NCBI GenBank assembly: GCA_013141065.1
Contig: JABFRR010000005.1
Span: 1 to 64,000, forward strand
Source of the DNA: Bacteriovoracaceae bacterium
Lineage (GTDB): Bacteria; Bdellovibrionota; Bacteriovoracia; Bacteriovoracales; Bacteriovoracaceae
Length of the DNA: 64,000 nucleotides
Direction of reading: 5' to 3'
In this document: piece after piece, positions 7,804-16,962 of the stretch
Layout of the letters: each line of letters opens with the position of its first letter
How positions within the stretch are numbered: the first letter of the stretch is position 1
The notes under the pieces: model-generated
Database searches by the model: none
Seen by the model: the letters and a program-made list of their open reading frames with translations, nothing else
Told to the model about the DNA's origin: nothing
Program-made: the position numbers and the translations under genes

Positions 7804-8298
7804 CTAACGATGATCCTTTGCGACTTTATCAAGGATACTGTTGATAAAACCTTGTGAGTCGTTCGGGCAATATTTTTTTGCTAGATTAACATACTCATTA
7901 ATAAACACACCAGGACTCGTGGCCTTATCTGTGAGAATTTCAAAAACACCTAAAAGTAAAACTGCCAAGTTCATGCGGTCAACTTTAGCGAGATTGTGAT
8001 TTGTTAAGTAAGGCTCGATAATTTTAGAATTTACTCCTTCCGCGCGAAGTGAACCTAAAATGAGTTGTTTACCAAAAATTTTAACATTCATATCAATTTT
8101 ATTATCAGGATGTTCACTGTCTTCTTCATGAAAAGATTGATCAAACATATTGAGAGCTACTTCCAATGATTTTGGATCATTAAGAATGTCTTCTTTTTCA
8201 TTGGTGAAATCTGATAGTAAATGCTTGTAAATAAATTTAAAAGCATATTCTCTTCCGAGGGCGCGTTTTGAAGTACTAGGAGCATTATTGGATGTCAC
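7804..8298 (-). CDS. nusB: Transcription antitermination factor NusB
   Basis: The 164-residue all-helical protein binds boxA RNA with NusE (S10) in rRNA antitermination. Family features: SKRALGREYAFKFIY at the N-terminus, the central VDRMNLAVLLLGVFEIL, and the closing FINEYVNLAKKYCPNDSQGFINSILDKV. I choose GTG 8298 because AAGGTG precedes it; another GTG at 8316 would overlap nrdR more. The insertion with acidic residues in the middle makes it longer than the usual 140 residues. Confidence 0.9.
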   Translation of the reverse strand: MTSNNAPSTSKRALGREYAFKFIYKHLLSDFTNEKEDILNDPKSLEVALNMFDQSFHEEDSEHPDNKIDMNVKIFGKQLILGSLRAEGVNSKIIEPYLTNHNLAKVDRMNLAVLLLGVFEILTDKATSPGVFINEYVNLAKKYCPNDSQGFINSILDKVAKDHR

Positions 8299-8779
8299 GT
8301 TTTTCACCTTGATCACTAATGGATTTTACAGAGTGGAGAGTATTTTTAAGACCGTATACGAATTCTTCTATATCTTTAAAGTCCCAGTAAAATGAAGCAT
8401 ACCGAACATAAGCAACGCGATCGAGTTCTTTTAAAAGATCCATAATGATCTCACCAAGATCTCGGGCGTGAACTTCTGTTCTTGAAATTTCAAGCAGCGA
8501 CCTTTCGGTCGTATTGAGAAGTTTATTAAGTTGGTCAGTAGAAATGTTTCTTTTTTGACAGGCTTTATTTAAGCCTTTCATGATTTTTTCGCGATTATAA
8601 TTTTCACGGCGGCCGTCTTTTTTTACAATCAAAGGCATCTGAATTTGAATATTTTCATAAGTTGTAAAACGCGTTTCACAAGCATCACACTTGCGGCGTC
8701 GACGAACAGAGTTTTCTTCAAGAAGCATTCTTGAATCAATCACTCTCGTGTCTTGGGCGTTACAACTTGGACAATACAT
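8285..8779 (-). CDS. nrdR: Transcriptional repressor NrdR
   Basis: The 164-residue protein senses ATP/dATP and represses ribonucleotide reductase genes. The N-terminal zinc ribbon is CPSC...CDAC (C3, C6, C31, C34) with the RRRRKCDACETRFTTYE core; an ATP-cone domain follows (VKKDGRRENYNREKIMKGLNKAC and YVRYASFYWDFKD). It lies eight bases downstream of glyA and overlaps nusB, so glyA-nrdR-nusB form a run. Slightly longer than typical (about 150). Confidence 0.95.
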   Translation of the reverse strand: MYCPSCNAQDTRVIDSRMLLEENSVRRRRKCDACETRFTTYENIQIQMPLIVKKDGRRENYNREKIMKGLNKACQKRNISTDQLNKLLNTTERSLLEISRTEVHARDLGEIIMDLLKELDRVAYVRYASFYWDFKDIEEFVYGLKNTLHSVKSISDQGEKRDIQ

Positions 8780-8786
8780 TTAAACC

Positions 8787-10046
8787 TTAAACCTTTGGGT
8801 AGACAGGAAATTGTTTACATAATAATAAAACTTGAGACTTTACATTTTTTAAGACTGCTTCATCAGTTGAATTTCTTAAGGCACTATTAATCCAAGTAGC
8901 CAGGGTCTTCATATGAGTTTCTTGAAGACCGCGAGTTGTAATCGCAGGAGTTCCTAAGCGAACACCTGAAGTCACAAATGGAGATCTCTTATCATTCGGA
9001 ACCATGTTCTTGTTACAAGTAATACCGGCCATTTCAAGAGCGTGTTCGGCTTCTTTACCAGATAATCCAACAGAGTCAGTTTTCACAAGCACCAGGTGGT
9101 TATCTGTCCCGCCTGAGACTAATTGAATTCCATTTTCCATCAAAGCTTCGGCAAGTGCTTTTGCATTTTTTACTACTTGAGTCTGGTAAGCTTTATAGTC
9201 TGGCTCAAGAGCTTCTTTGAATGCAACTGCTTTAGCCGCAATCACATGCTCAAGAGGTCCACCTTGAATGCCTGGAAAAATATTTGAGTTTAATTTTTTA
9301 AAAAGTTCTTCGTTGTTGGTTAAAATAATTCCACCGCGGGGTCCGCGAAGAGTTTTATGAGTTGTTGATGTTACTACATGGGCCCATTCAACTGGATTCA
9401 TGTGAAGACCAGCAGCGACAAGGCCTGCAATATGGGCCATATCAACCATAAGTTTCGCGCCAACTTCGGCTGCAATATCATGGAAGGCCTTAAAATCTAT
9501 TTCACGAGAGTAAGCTGAGGCACCTGCAACGATAAGTTTTGGCATTTCTTTTTTTGCTGTCTCTCTTACGATGTTCATGTCAATTCTTTCTGTTTCAGGG
9601 TGAAGCCCGTATGCAGAAAATTTAAAAAGTTTTCCAGAGAAGTTTACTGGAGACCCGTGAGTTAAGTGACCACCTTCTGCTAAATTCATTCCTAGAACTT
9701 TATCTCCATGATCTAGCATCGCAAAGTAAGCACCCATGTTGGCCTGTGAGCCAGAATGAGGTTGAACGTTGGCAAACTTTGATCCGAAGATTTTATTCAC
9801 TCGCTCAATTGCAAGAATTTCAGCCTGGTCAACAAATTCACATCCGCCGTAATAACGTTTGTTCGGTAAACCTTCTGCATATTTATTTGTCAGGATTGAG
9901 CCTTGAGCTTCCATGACAGCTTCTGATGTGTAGTTTTCAGAAGCGATTAATTCTAATCCATCTTCCTGACGAGCACGCTCTCTATTAATAATTTCAAAAA
10001 TTTCTGGATCCATGGTTTTTACAGAAGATGCATTTTTGTTAAACAT
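8787..10046 (-). CDS. glyA: Serine hydroxymethyltransferase
   Basis: The 419-residue PLP enzyme interconverts serine and glycine and loads tetrahydrofolate with a C1 unit. Landmarks: [24 protein letters not shown], the PLP-lysine motif [16 protein letters not shown], and [17 protein letters not shown]. Full length, with no missing motifs. It lies two bases downstream of fabF and upstream of nrdR, coupling C1 metabolism to the fatty-acid block. Confidence 0.97.
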   Translation of the reverse strand: MFNKNASSVKTMDPEIFEIINRERARQEDGLELIASENYTSEAVMEAQGSILTNKYAEGLPNKRYYGGCEFVDQAEILAIERVNKIFGSKFANVQPHSGSQANMGAYFAMLDHGDKVLGMNLAEGGHLTHGSPVNFSGKLFKFSAYGLHPETERIDMNIVRETAKKEMPKLIVAGASAYSREIDFKAFHDIAAEVGAKLMVDMAHIAGLVAAGLHMNPVEWAHVVTSTTHKTLRGPRGGIILTNNEELFKKLNSNIFPGIQGGPLEHVIAAKAVAFKEALEPDYKAYQTQVVKNAKALAEALMENGIQLVSGGTDNHLVLVKTDSVGLSGKEAEHALEMAGITCNKNMVPNDKRSPFVTSGVRLGTPAITTRGLQETHMKTLATWINSALRNSTDEAVLKNVKSQVLLLCKQFPVYPKV

Positions 10047-10048
10047 AT

Positions 10049-11305
10049 TTATACCTTCTTAAGTAGGAGTGATGAATTCGTTCCACCAAAACCAAATGAA
10101 TTATTAAGAGCGTACTTTAAATCTTTTTTCACCGCTTTATTGGCAGTGATATCAAGATCACATTCTGGATCAAGATTTTGTACGTTAATTGTTGGAGGAA
10201 TCATTCCCGTATGAAGGGCCATGGCACAGAAGATAGTTTCAATTCCACCAGCAGCTCCAAGTAAATGCCCAGTCATCGATTTAGTCGAAGAAACATTTAA
10301 TTTATAAGCGTGGTCCCCGAAAGTTTTTTTGATTGCTCTTAGTTCACCTATGTCTCCAAGAGGAGTCGAAGTTCCGTGAGAGTTTACGTAGCCAATTTCA
10401 GAAAGATTTACGCCTGCATCTTCGATGGCCATTTTCATAGATCTCGAAGCACCATCTCCTTCAGGATGAGGAGCAGTGATATGGTGAGCATCTGAAGTGG
10501 CTCCGTGGCCCACAATTTCAGCGTAGATCTTAGCTCCACGAGCGACAGCCTTGTCGTAATTTTCTAAAATTAAAATACCAGCACCTTCGCCGAGAACAAA
10601 TCCATCGCGATCAGCATCGTAAGGGCGAGAAGCGGTAGCAGGATCATCATTTCTTTTTGAAAGAGCTTTCATATTTCCAAAACCTGCAATCGTAAGACCA
10701 CAGACAACAGATTCTGCTCCTCCTGAAACCATCATGTCTTGTCTGCCAAACATGATTTCATAACTTGCGGCAGTCAAGGCGTGAGCTGCAGAAGCACAAG
10801 CTGAAGCTATTCCATAATTTAATCCACCAAGGTTGTAGCGAATTGTCACAAGTCCTGAAGGCATATTGGGAATAATGGCGGGAATGAAAAAAGGAGACAC
10901 TCTTCTAGGTCCTTTTTCAAACATTACTCGAGCGATTCTCTCCATTTCTGGTAATCCACCGATACCAACACCAAGGATACACCCCATCCTGTGCATTTCG
11001 TAGGGAGGATTTTCATGTAGACCAGCATCTCGAAGAGCTTCGTCAGTTGAGTGCATGGCAAAGTGAATGAAGCGATCGTATTTAGCCGCTTCTTTTTCGT
11101 CTAGTATATCGGTGTTCAAAGAAAAGTTTTTAACTTCTCCAGCGAATTTTGTCGTATATAGTTCTGTGTTAAATTGTTCGATTAAAGAAACACCTGACTT
11201 TCCTTCAAGTGCATTAGACCAAACTTCTTTAAGATTGTGACCAAGACCATTGATCATGCCCATGCCGGTGATAGCGACTCTGTTGAGTTTTCTACCTTCG
11301 CTCAT
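10049..11305 (-). CDS. fabF: 3-oxoacyl-ACP synthase II (KAS II)
   Basis: The 418-residue condensing enzyme elongates acyl-ACP with malonyl-ACP. The Cys-His-His triad is visible: active-site Cys in [10 protein letters not shown], His in HGTSTPLGD, and His in [14 protein letters not shown] strong Shine-Dalgarno AGGAGGTC lies just before ATG 11305. A terminator-like hairpin separates it from acpP, so fabF may be made at a lower level than ACP. Confidence 0.96.
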   Translation of the reverse strand: MSEGRKLNRVAITGMGMINGLGHNLKEVWSNALEGKSGVSLIEQFNTELYTTKFAGEVKNFSLNTDILDEKEAAKYDRFIHFAMHSTDEALRDAGLHENPPYEMHRMGCILGVGIGGLPEMERIARVMFEKGPRRVSPFFIPAIIPNMPSGLVTIRYNLGGLNYGIASACASAAHALTAASYEIMFGRQDMMVSGGAESVVCGLTIAGFGNMKALSKRNDDPATASRPYDADRDGFVLGEGAGILILENYDKAVARGAKIYAEIVGHGATSDAHHITAPHPEGDGASRSMKMAIEDAGVNLSEIGYVNSHGTSTPLGDIGELRAIKKTFGDHAYKLNVSSTKSMTGHLLGAAGGIETIFCAMALHTGMIPPTINVQNLDPECDLDITANKAVKKDLKYALNNSFGFGGTNSSLLLKKV

Positions 11306-11329
11306 TTATGACCTCCTGAAATTATCCCG

Positions 11330-11360
11330 TAAAACAACAAAGGCCTCTTTCGAGGCCTTC
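11330..11360 (-). terminator. Hairpin terminator/attenuator after acpP
   Basis: A perfect 8-bp inverted repeat, AAGGCCTC (11340-11347) and GAGGCCTT (11352-11359), with a 4-base loop, is followed on the minus strand by a T-rich run (TGTTGTTTT). It sits between acpP and fabF inside the fab block and could end most acpP transcripts or stabilise the acpP mRNA 3' end. Confidence 0.65.
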
Positions 11361-11373
11361 ATGATAACTTTAA

Positions 11374-11601
11374 TTACGCTTGTTTTTTTTCTAAATAAAG
11401 AACGATATCTTTTACCGTCTTCAATCCTTCAGCATCTTCCTCAGGAATTTCAACTCCAAACTCGTCTTCCATTTTCATCATTAGTTCTACGATGTCTAAT
11501 GAGTCGAGGTTGAGATCGTCAACGAAACTAGTTTCAAGATTGATTTTAGCGATATCAATTTTTGTAGCGTCGCTGATTAGTTTAATAACCTTGTCTTTCA
11601 T
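11374..11601 (-). CDS. acpP: Acyl carrier protein
   Basis: The 75-residue acidic protein carries growing acyl chains on phosphopantetheine attached to the Ser of DLNLDSLDIVELMM. Length and helix pattern are those of canonical AcpP (ending DIVLYLEKKQA). It sits between fabG and fabF, the usual place, with AGGAGTT before its ATG and a hairpin terminator just after its stop. Confidence 0.97.
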   Translation of the reverse strand: MKDKVIKLISDATKIDIAKINLETSFVDDLNLDSLDIVELMMKMEDEFGVEIPEEDAEGLKTVKDIVLYLEKKQA

Positions 11602-11642
11602 TCAATAACTCCTGAATAATCTAAAAATAAGTAATAGTTTTA

Positions 11643-12404
11643 TTAGATATATAATCCACCGTCAATTTTAATCGTTTCTCCAGTGATATATGACGATGCT
11701 TTGCTCAATAAAAAGCAAACTAAGTTCGCAACTTCATCGGCTTCCCCCATCCTTTTTAACGGAATGCTAGTGAGATAAGCTTCTTTCACTTTTTCATCTA
11801 ATGCATGTGTCATATCGGTAGTGATAAAACCTGGACATATTGCATTGCATCTAATGTTTCGAGAGGCCAATTCTTTTGCATAGGACTTGGTAAATCCTAT
11901 CATTCCAGCCTTAGAAGCAGAGTAGGCAATTTGCGAAGCATTTCCCATCAGGCCTACAATTGAACTGATATTAACCACTGATACATTCTCGGCTTTTAAA
12001 AAACTTCTTGAAAGAATCTGAGTGAGCATAATGGCCGAAGTTAGATTGGTATTAATTGTCTGAACGACATCTTCTTCTTTCATTCGCAGCACGATTTGAT
12101 CTTTTGAAATCCCGGCATTATTTACAAGACCTGTAATAGGCCCGTTAGCTTCAATAAACTTATCGACAGCTTCTTTCATTTGAACAGTATTAGTCACATC
12201 AAATAAAAGGGCTGAAACTTTTGAAGCACCCTTTGCTTCTAATTCTTCTTTGAGTTTCATAGCCGCGGCTTCGTCACCACGGTAATTAAAAACAACATGG
12301 GCCCCTTGTTGGGCCAAAGCATCGGCCATCTTACGGCCTAAACCTCTTGAAGCTCCAGTAATGAGAACCGTTTTATTTTTTAAATCATTATAACTAGCGA
12401 TCAT
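11643..12404 (-). CDS. fabG: 3-oxoacyl-ACP reductase
   Basis: The 253-residue NADPH-dependent SDR reduces beta-ketoacyl-ACP. Motifs: TGASRGLG cofactor loop, NNAG (VNNAGISKD), catalytic Ser of NISSIVG, and YSASKAG. The ending ITGETIKIDGGLYI is the FabG C-terminus. It follows fabD by one base and precedes acpP, so its role in fatty-acid synthesis is secure from context. Confidence 0.95.
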   Translation of the reverse strand: MIASYNDLKNKTVLITGASRGLGRKMADALAQQGAHVVFNYRGDEAAAMKLKEELEAKGASKVSALLFDVTNTVQMKEAVDKFIEANGPITGLVNNAGISKDQIVLRMKEEDVVQTINTNLTSAIMLTQILSRSFLKAENVSVVNISSIVGLMGNASQIAYSASKAGMIGFTKSYAKELASRNIRCNAICPGFITTDMTHALDEKVKEAYLTSIPLKRMGEADEVANLVCFLLSKASSYITGETIKIDGGLYI

Positions 12405-12405
12405 T

Positions 12406-13350
12406 TTAAACTCCTAAGGCCAGTGCTAATTCAGCAAGGGCTTCATCTTTATCGAGGCATACAACTTTTATATCTTTGTTAATTTTTCTAACTAATCCCA
12501 TCAGAACTTTTCCCGGGCCTACTTCAACACAAATTGTATCAGAAGGAAGTTTTTCTATTGATTGAGTCCATAAAACTGGCCCGTAAGCTTGTTTAAATAG
12601 ATTATCAATAATCACTTCAGGATTTGTTCCAACAGCGTATTCGGTGGCATTGATATTGGCGATATAAGGAACTTTGTTTTCGTTCCATTTAAATTTACTA
12701 AATGCTGACTTAAGTTGGTCTGCTGCTGGCTTCATCAGGCTTGAATGAAAGGGAGCAGAGACATTGAGTTCCATTGCACGGTGAGCTTCTTTGAAGTTTT
12801 CACTTAGCCAAGCGACCGCGCGAGCACACGCTTCGCTCTCACCAGATATAACAATTTGTGAAGGATCATTGAAGTTGGCCGGCATGACTTCAGAACCAGG
12901 TTTTGAAGATTCAGTGCAAGCTTTTTCGACTACATCAGCTGGAACCTTTAAGATGGCAAACATTTTTCCTTTCCCGACAGGAACAGCCTCTTGCATGTAT
13001 TTACCGCGAAGATGAACCGCGTGAATAGCATCGTAAGGAGAGAGAACACCGGCAGCAACTAGAGCAGCGTATTCACCAACAGAGTGACCTAAGACACGGT
13101 CAATTTTTACATCGTGTTTATCTAAGAATTCTAAAAGATGATTATAGAGAGTGACTGAATGTTTTAAGATGGCAGGCTGAGTATTATGAGTGAGTTTCAG
13201 TTCTTCTTCAGGGCCTTCGTGCATAAGTTTTTTTAGGTCATAACCTAAAATTTCATTTCCCTTATCAAATAGAGAATGATCAAGATCTTTTCCCATTCCC
13301 ACGTACTGTGAGCCTTGTCCGGGGAATAAAAGAGTGACTGATTTTTTCAT
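12406..13350 (-). CDS. fabD: Malonyl-CoA:ACP transacylase
   Basis: The 314-residue enzyme transfers malonyl from CoA to ACP. It opens with LLFPGQGSQYVGMG, has the nucleophile Ser in GHSVGEYAAL, the malonate-binding Arg in the HLRGKYMQ region, and catalytic His in SAPFHSSLM. Full length. It lies between fabH and fabG with minimal gaps. Confidence 0.96.
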   Translation of the reverse strand: MKKSVTLLFPGQGSQYVGMGKDLDHSLFDKGNEILGYDLKKLMHEGPEEELKLTHNTQPAILKHSVTLYNHLLEFLDKHDVKIDRVLGHSVGEYAALVAAGVLSPYDAIHAVHLRGKYMQEAVPVGKGKMFAILKVPADVVEKACTESSKPGSEVMPANFNDPSQIVISGESEACARAVAWLSENFKEAHRAMELNVSAPFHSSLMKPAADQLKSAFSKFKWNENKVPYIANINATEYAVGTNPEVIIDNLFKQAYGPVLWTQSIEKLPSDTICVEVGPGKVLMGLVRKINKDIKVVCLDKDEALAELALALGV

Positions 13351-13367
13351 GAATGACTTCCTTGTTA

Positions 13368-14369
13368 TTAATATCTAAGAAGAGTCGCCCCCGCTGTGAG
13401 ACCAGCTCCAAAAGCATCAAATAAAACGAGGTCTCCACGCTTGATTCTTCCGTCCATAATTCCTTCGTGAAAAGCAATCGGAACAGTCGCAGCAGAAGTA
13501 TTTCCATATTTTTCGATGTTCACGATCATTTTATCCATGCTCATTCCTAATAGGCTGGCAGTGGTTTCAATGATTCTGATGTTAGCCTGATGAGGAACAA
13601 CCCAATCGACATCTTCTTTCGTATGTCCGGCCATTTCTAAAACTTTACGACCATTTTCGGCCAGTGTTCTCGTCGCGACTTTGAACATTTCTTTTCCCTT
13701 CATTTGCATGAAGTGAGTTCCTTCTTCTATATGAGTTGGAGTGATGGGGGTGACTGCGCCACCAACTGGTTGATCGAAAAATTCTCCACCAGTTCCATCC
13801 GAATTTAAGATTGTTGATAAGATTTTTGATTGTGAACCACTTTCAGCGCGGCCAATGATGGCAACTCCACAACCGTCACCAAATAAAATGCAAGAGTTTC
13901 TGTCTTTCCAGTTCACTTCGCGAGAGAGCATTTCTGATCCAACGACCAGAACATTTTTTGCCATTCCTGTTTTTATAAATGAGTTCGCCATGTTGACTCC
14001 GTAAACGAAACCAGAACAGGCGACAGAAATATCAAGACAAGTACAATTATTAGTTATTCCAAGTTTCACTTGGAGAATACAGGCTGAATTTGGGAGTTTT
14101 ACGTCGGGAGTAACAGAGGCAAAAATGATAAAATCGATGTCGTTAGGAGTGAGTCCGGCAGCATTTAAAGCATCACGAGTGGCATAAAGGGCCATGTCTG
14201 TGGGAAATTCTCCGCCTTCTGTTGAACAGATTCGACGTTCTTTTATTCCAGTCCTTTCAAATATCCACTGGTCATTAGTTTCTACAATTTTTTCAAGGTC
14301 AACATTAGTAACAATTTTTTTGGGAGCGTACATCCCAGTGCCTAAAATTTTGGCTTCATAGGTGTTCAT
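13368..14369 (-). CDS. fabH: 3-oxoacyl-ACP synthase III (KAS III)
   Basis: The 333-residue enzyme starts fatty-acid synthesis by condensing acetyl-CoA with malonyl-ACP. The triad is present: Cys in ISVACSGFVYG, His in VVPHQANIRI, and Asn in KYGNTSAATVP; the family's WIFERTGIKERR is near residue 35. It is the first fab gene of the block. The usual upstream plsX is absent here; rpmF is directly next to it, with a terminator hairpin between. Confidence 0.96.
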   Translation of the reverse strand: MNTYEAKILGTGMYAPKKIVTNVDLEKIVETNDQWIFERTGIKERRICSTEGGEFPTDMALYATRDALNAAGLTPNDIDFIIFASVTPDVKLPNSACILQVKLGITNNCTCLDISVACSGFVYGVNMANSFIKTGMAKNVLVVGSEMLSREVNWKDRNSCILFGDGCGVAIIGRAESGSQSKILSTILNSDGTGGEFFDQPVGGAVTPITPTHIEEGTHFMQMKGKEMFKVATRTLAENGRKVLEMAGHTKEDVDWVVPHQANIRIIETTASLLGMSMDKMIVNIEKYGNTSAATVPIAFHEGIMDGRIKRGDLVLFDAFGAGLTAGATLLRY

Positions 14370-14406
14370 GCTTGACGTCCATGTTTAGTTGTCGTTTTTT
14401 ATGTCT

Positions 14407-14447
14407 AAAAAAAAAATGCCCTTAAAGTTCTTCTCGAATTTAAGGGC
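14407..14447 (-). terminator. Rho-independent terminator after rpmF
   Basis: A 9-bp perfect inverted repeat, GCCCTTAAA (14418-14426) and TTTAAGGGC (14439-14447), is followed on the minus strand by a run of nine or more T. It lies between rpmF and fabH, so it would end the DUF177-rpmF transcript or attenuate read-through into the fab genes. Confidence 0.8.
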
Positions 14448-14490
14448 GACTTTTATATCTTTTAATTATAGCGACAAAATTTTGCTTAAA

Positions 14491-14700
14491 TTATTGAGCA
14501 GCTTCAGCAGTATCCGCAGCTTTAACTGAAACAACTACTTTACCTTTATAGAATCCACATGCTTCACAAACTGTGTGAGGCATAACGTGTGAACCACAGT
14601 TTGAACATGACATTGGGTGCTTTCTATATAGTTTATGGTGTTGACCAGCTCTTCTTAAACCTTTTCTTGAAACTGAATTTTTCTTCTTAGGAACTGCCAT
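14491..14700 (-). CDS. rpmF: 50S ribosomal protein L32
   Basis: The 69-residue protein has the L32 opening MAVPKKKNSVSRKGLRRAGQ and a four-cysteine zinc site CSNC...CEAC (C32, C35, C46, C49). An alanine-rich acidic tail (TAEAAQ) extends beyond the usual end. It follows the DUF177 gene, the conserved yceD-rpmF arrangement, and is separated from fabH by a terminator. Confidence 0.95.
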   Translation of the reverse strand: MAVPKKKNSVSRKGLRRAGQHHKLYRKHPMSCSNCGSHVMPHTVCEACGFYKGKVVVSVKAADTAEAAQ

Positions 14701-14802
14701 TTTATACTCCGCGACAAATTTGGTACTTCAACAATTTTAAATATGAGGGTAAATCAATACGATGAAAAGAGGGTTTCGGCAAGTAGTTTTACCTAAATAA
14801 CA

Positions 14803-15327
14803 TTATTCTTCTAGCGACGCTTGAGCTTCCGGGCTTCTTGGAAAGGCCGGCACCTCTAAAAATATTTGCTCGTGAACAAATTCTTTCACGTCGATCATGC
14901 CTTTGCGGTAAAAATAAAGCTCCATCTCATCGTTATCAGCAAAAATAGTAGTGGCTTCAGCATATTCTGGCTGCTTTTCTTGAGACTCGTGCAAAAAAGC
15001 TGCATTCACTGAAAGCAGCATATGCTGCGACACAGGGACAAGTGTGAGACCACAAGGCATATGATAAAAAGCGTCAATTTCAGCTCGAATTATTATGTGA
15101 TCGCCTAAAAAGGTGTTTTTCTTTCTTGTGATGTGAAGTTTGAGCTTCAGGGATCCAGCTGGATAGACGTCATCTGGGTCTAATTGTTCATGGAGTTCTG
15201 TAAGAATTTCATGGAGCCATGGAGTCTTGAGGTCACTTAGTTCATACTCTTCTATGATGTCGTGACTGTATTTATTTAAAGGAACGACAGGATCAATTTG
15301 AGTGTTTATTTTGGTTATCATATTCAT
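14803..15327 (-). CDS. DUF177/YceD family protein
   Basis: The 174-residue protein is the YceD-like partner normally encoded just before rpmF and linked to 23S rRNA and large-subunit metabolism. The family's central cysteine motif is reduced to MPCGLTLVPV in this lineage. The acidic ending (DNDEMELYFYRKGMIDVKEFVHEQIFLEVP) is typical. I choose ATG 15327, preceded by GAGAAG; ATG 15339 would add four residues. Confidence 0.8.
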   Translation of the reverse strand: MNMITKINTQIDPVVPLNKYSHDIIEEYELSDLKTPWLHEILTELHEQLDPDDVYPAGSLKLKLHITRKKNTFLGDHIIIRAEIDAFYHMPCGLTLVPVSQHMLLSVNAAFLHESQEKQPEYAEATTIFADNDEMELYFYRKGMIDVKEFVHEQIFLEVPAFPRSPEAQASLEE

Positions 15328-15459
15328 GGCACTTCTCATAACTCAGATCTACTTAAAAGACAATTTCATTCAGAGAGCGCGGTGAATAAAAGAGATTGAT
15401 GAGAGTTTGACTTTGGTGCATAATTTAAGAGGCTTGATTCCAACAGCGAGAGGTTTTTA

Positions 15460-16938
15460 GTGAATGACAATAAAGTTTCAGTGGCACTTCTCCTAAGTGA
15501 TCTTCACGAAGTGAAGGAAATTTCCAGTGTTTTTAAAAAATTGGGAGTAATTCCTCATTTTTACGAAGACCTTAAAACTTTTTGGCATGGGACACTTGAG
15601 CGCTTGCCGGCCATCTGTATTGTCGATGTCAAAATGATGAGTGAGGGAGAGTTGGTCCTTCGCGATCACCCGGCCGTCATAGCTGAAGAAATGCCCCTCT
15701 TGTTTTACTACACAGATGCAACAGAGCCGCTTTTAGTGTCGACTCATCAATTTTATCATCTTGGTGTTTTGAAAAAATCTACTCATTACGAGGGAGCACT
15801 TAAAGCAATTTTAAAAAGACTTAATAAAGTTTCGGCGCTTGAGCAACACTATCATATGATGAAGCTGACGACCCAAGCTCAAAAAGACCAAATTGAAAAA
15901 TTAGAAATTGCTTTATTGGAAGATAAAAAATCAGATAATTACCAATCGGTGGTGAAGAATGTTTGTTTGGAATTTGAAAAATATAAAGAAGAGTCCGATT
16001 TTTTTAAAGCACTTGAAAAAGTCTTTCAAGGAATTGATGAAATTGAAGAGTTTGCTTATCTAGAATTAAGTTTCAATGGACAAAAACTCCTTTCACCACT
16101 GTCTCATTTGGCAAAATTCCGGGCGATACCGAGTCTTTGGCTTGGGCAAGCTTGTGCAGGCAGTATTGAACTCTTTGCTCAGAATATGGCCACGCAAGTG
16201 TCATTAGAAGTGATGGGCGGGGATCTCGTGTCGTTATTAATTAAAGGCACTGACAACAAGCCCGAGAAGATGATTTTTATCAAAGCTAAAAATGAAATAT
16301 TTTTTAATAACTTTGATTGGAATATGCTGGAGGCCTACTTAAGTGGATTTTACGCCAGCTTTAAAAATAAATTAATGGCACCGATAGCACTAGAGAGAAA
16401 ATTTGGGTCAACTTTTGAAGCACTGAGTTTCTTGGATCAATTTCTATTTGGACAAACAAAAGATGAATCGAAGTTTGGCTCAAAAGAAGATTTGCGTTTA
16501 GTAGACTTAGACCTAGAGACCTTAATGAGCTCTATAATGAAAAAAGGGACTACACGCTTTTTTTGGAATAAATTTTATCTCGATTTTATACATAAACTAG
16601 AAATTCAAACTAGAGTCGATTTTCGTTTTTTTGAATACGGAGCAAGTCACGTTGCTTTTATGGTCAAAGCGGCAGATCTCGATATTTTTTATGATTTACT
16701 TAAAGATTTTTCAAATCGTTTTCAGTACTGGAAATATTTTGAAGACAGCGAGTCCATGTTAACGATGATGATTCGTCCAAAGGTTTCAATGTCTCCTTTG
16801 TCGGCCCATGCCTTTTTGTCTAAAGTTAATACACGGGAATCAGATTTGAATAAAAATGAAGAGACGATGAGAGTTCCACAAAATGAGAAATCTCGCCCAT
16901 GGGCTTTTGTTGAGCCTAAAAATAATATGAATATCTAA
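15460..16938 (+). CDS. Receiver-like protein with coiled coil and unknown C-terminal domain
   Basis: The 492-residue soluble protein starts at GTG 15460. Residues 1-120 resemble a receiver domain (LLLSDL acidic end, ICIVDVK with a candidate phospho-Asp, LFYYTD, GVLKKS Lys). A coiled-coil linker at 130-160 (KDQIEKLEIALLEDKK) follows. The remaining 330 residues have no domain I recognise. The gene sits 24 bases before alr and may share its transcript. Output function unknown. Confidence 0.65.
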   Translation: MNDNKVSVALLLSDLHEVKEISSVFKKLGVIPHFYEDLKTFWHGTLERLPAICIVDVKMMSEGELVLRDHPAVIAEEMPLLFYYTDATEPLLVSTHQFYHLGVLKKSTHYEGALKAILKRLNKVSALEQHYHMMKLTTQAQKDQIEKLEIALLEDKKSDNYQSVVKNVCLEFEKYKEESDFFKALEKVFQGIDEIEEFAYLELSFNGQKLLSPLSHLAKFRAIPSLWLGQACAGSIELFAQNMATQVSLEVMGGDLVSLLIKGTDNKPEKMIFIKAKNEIFFNNFDWNMLEAYLSGFYASFKNKLMAPIALERKFGSTFEALSFLDQFLFGQTKDESKFGSKEDLRLVDLDLETLMSSIMKKGTTRFFWNKFYLDFIHKLEIQTRVDFRFFEYGASHVAFMVKAADLDIFYDLLKDFSNRFQYWKYFEDSESMLTMMIRPKVSMSPLSAHAFLSKVNTRESDLNKNEETMRVPQNEKSRPWAFVEPKNNMNI

Positions 16939-16962
16939 TAGATCGATGGGATTATAAAAAAG

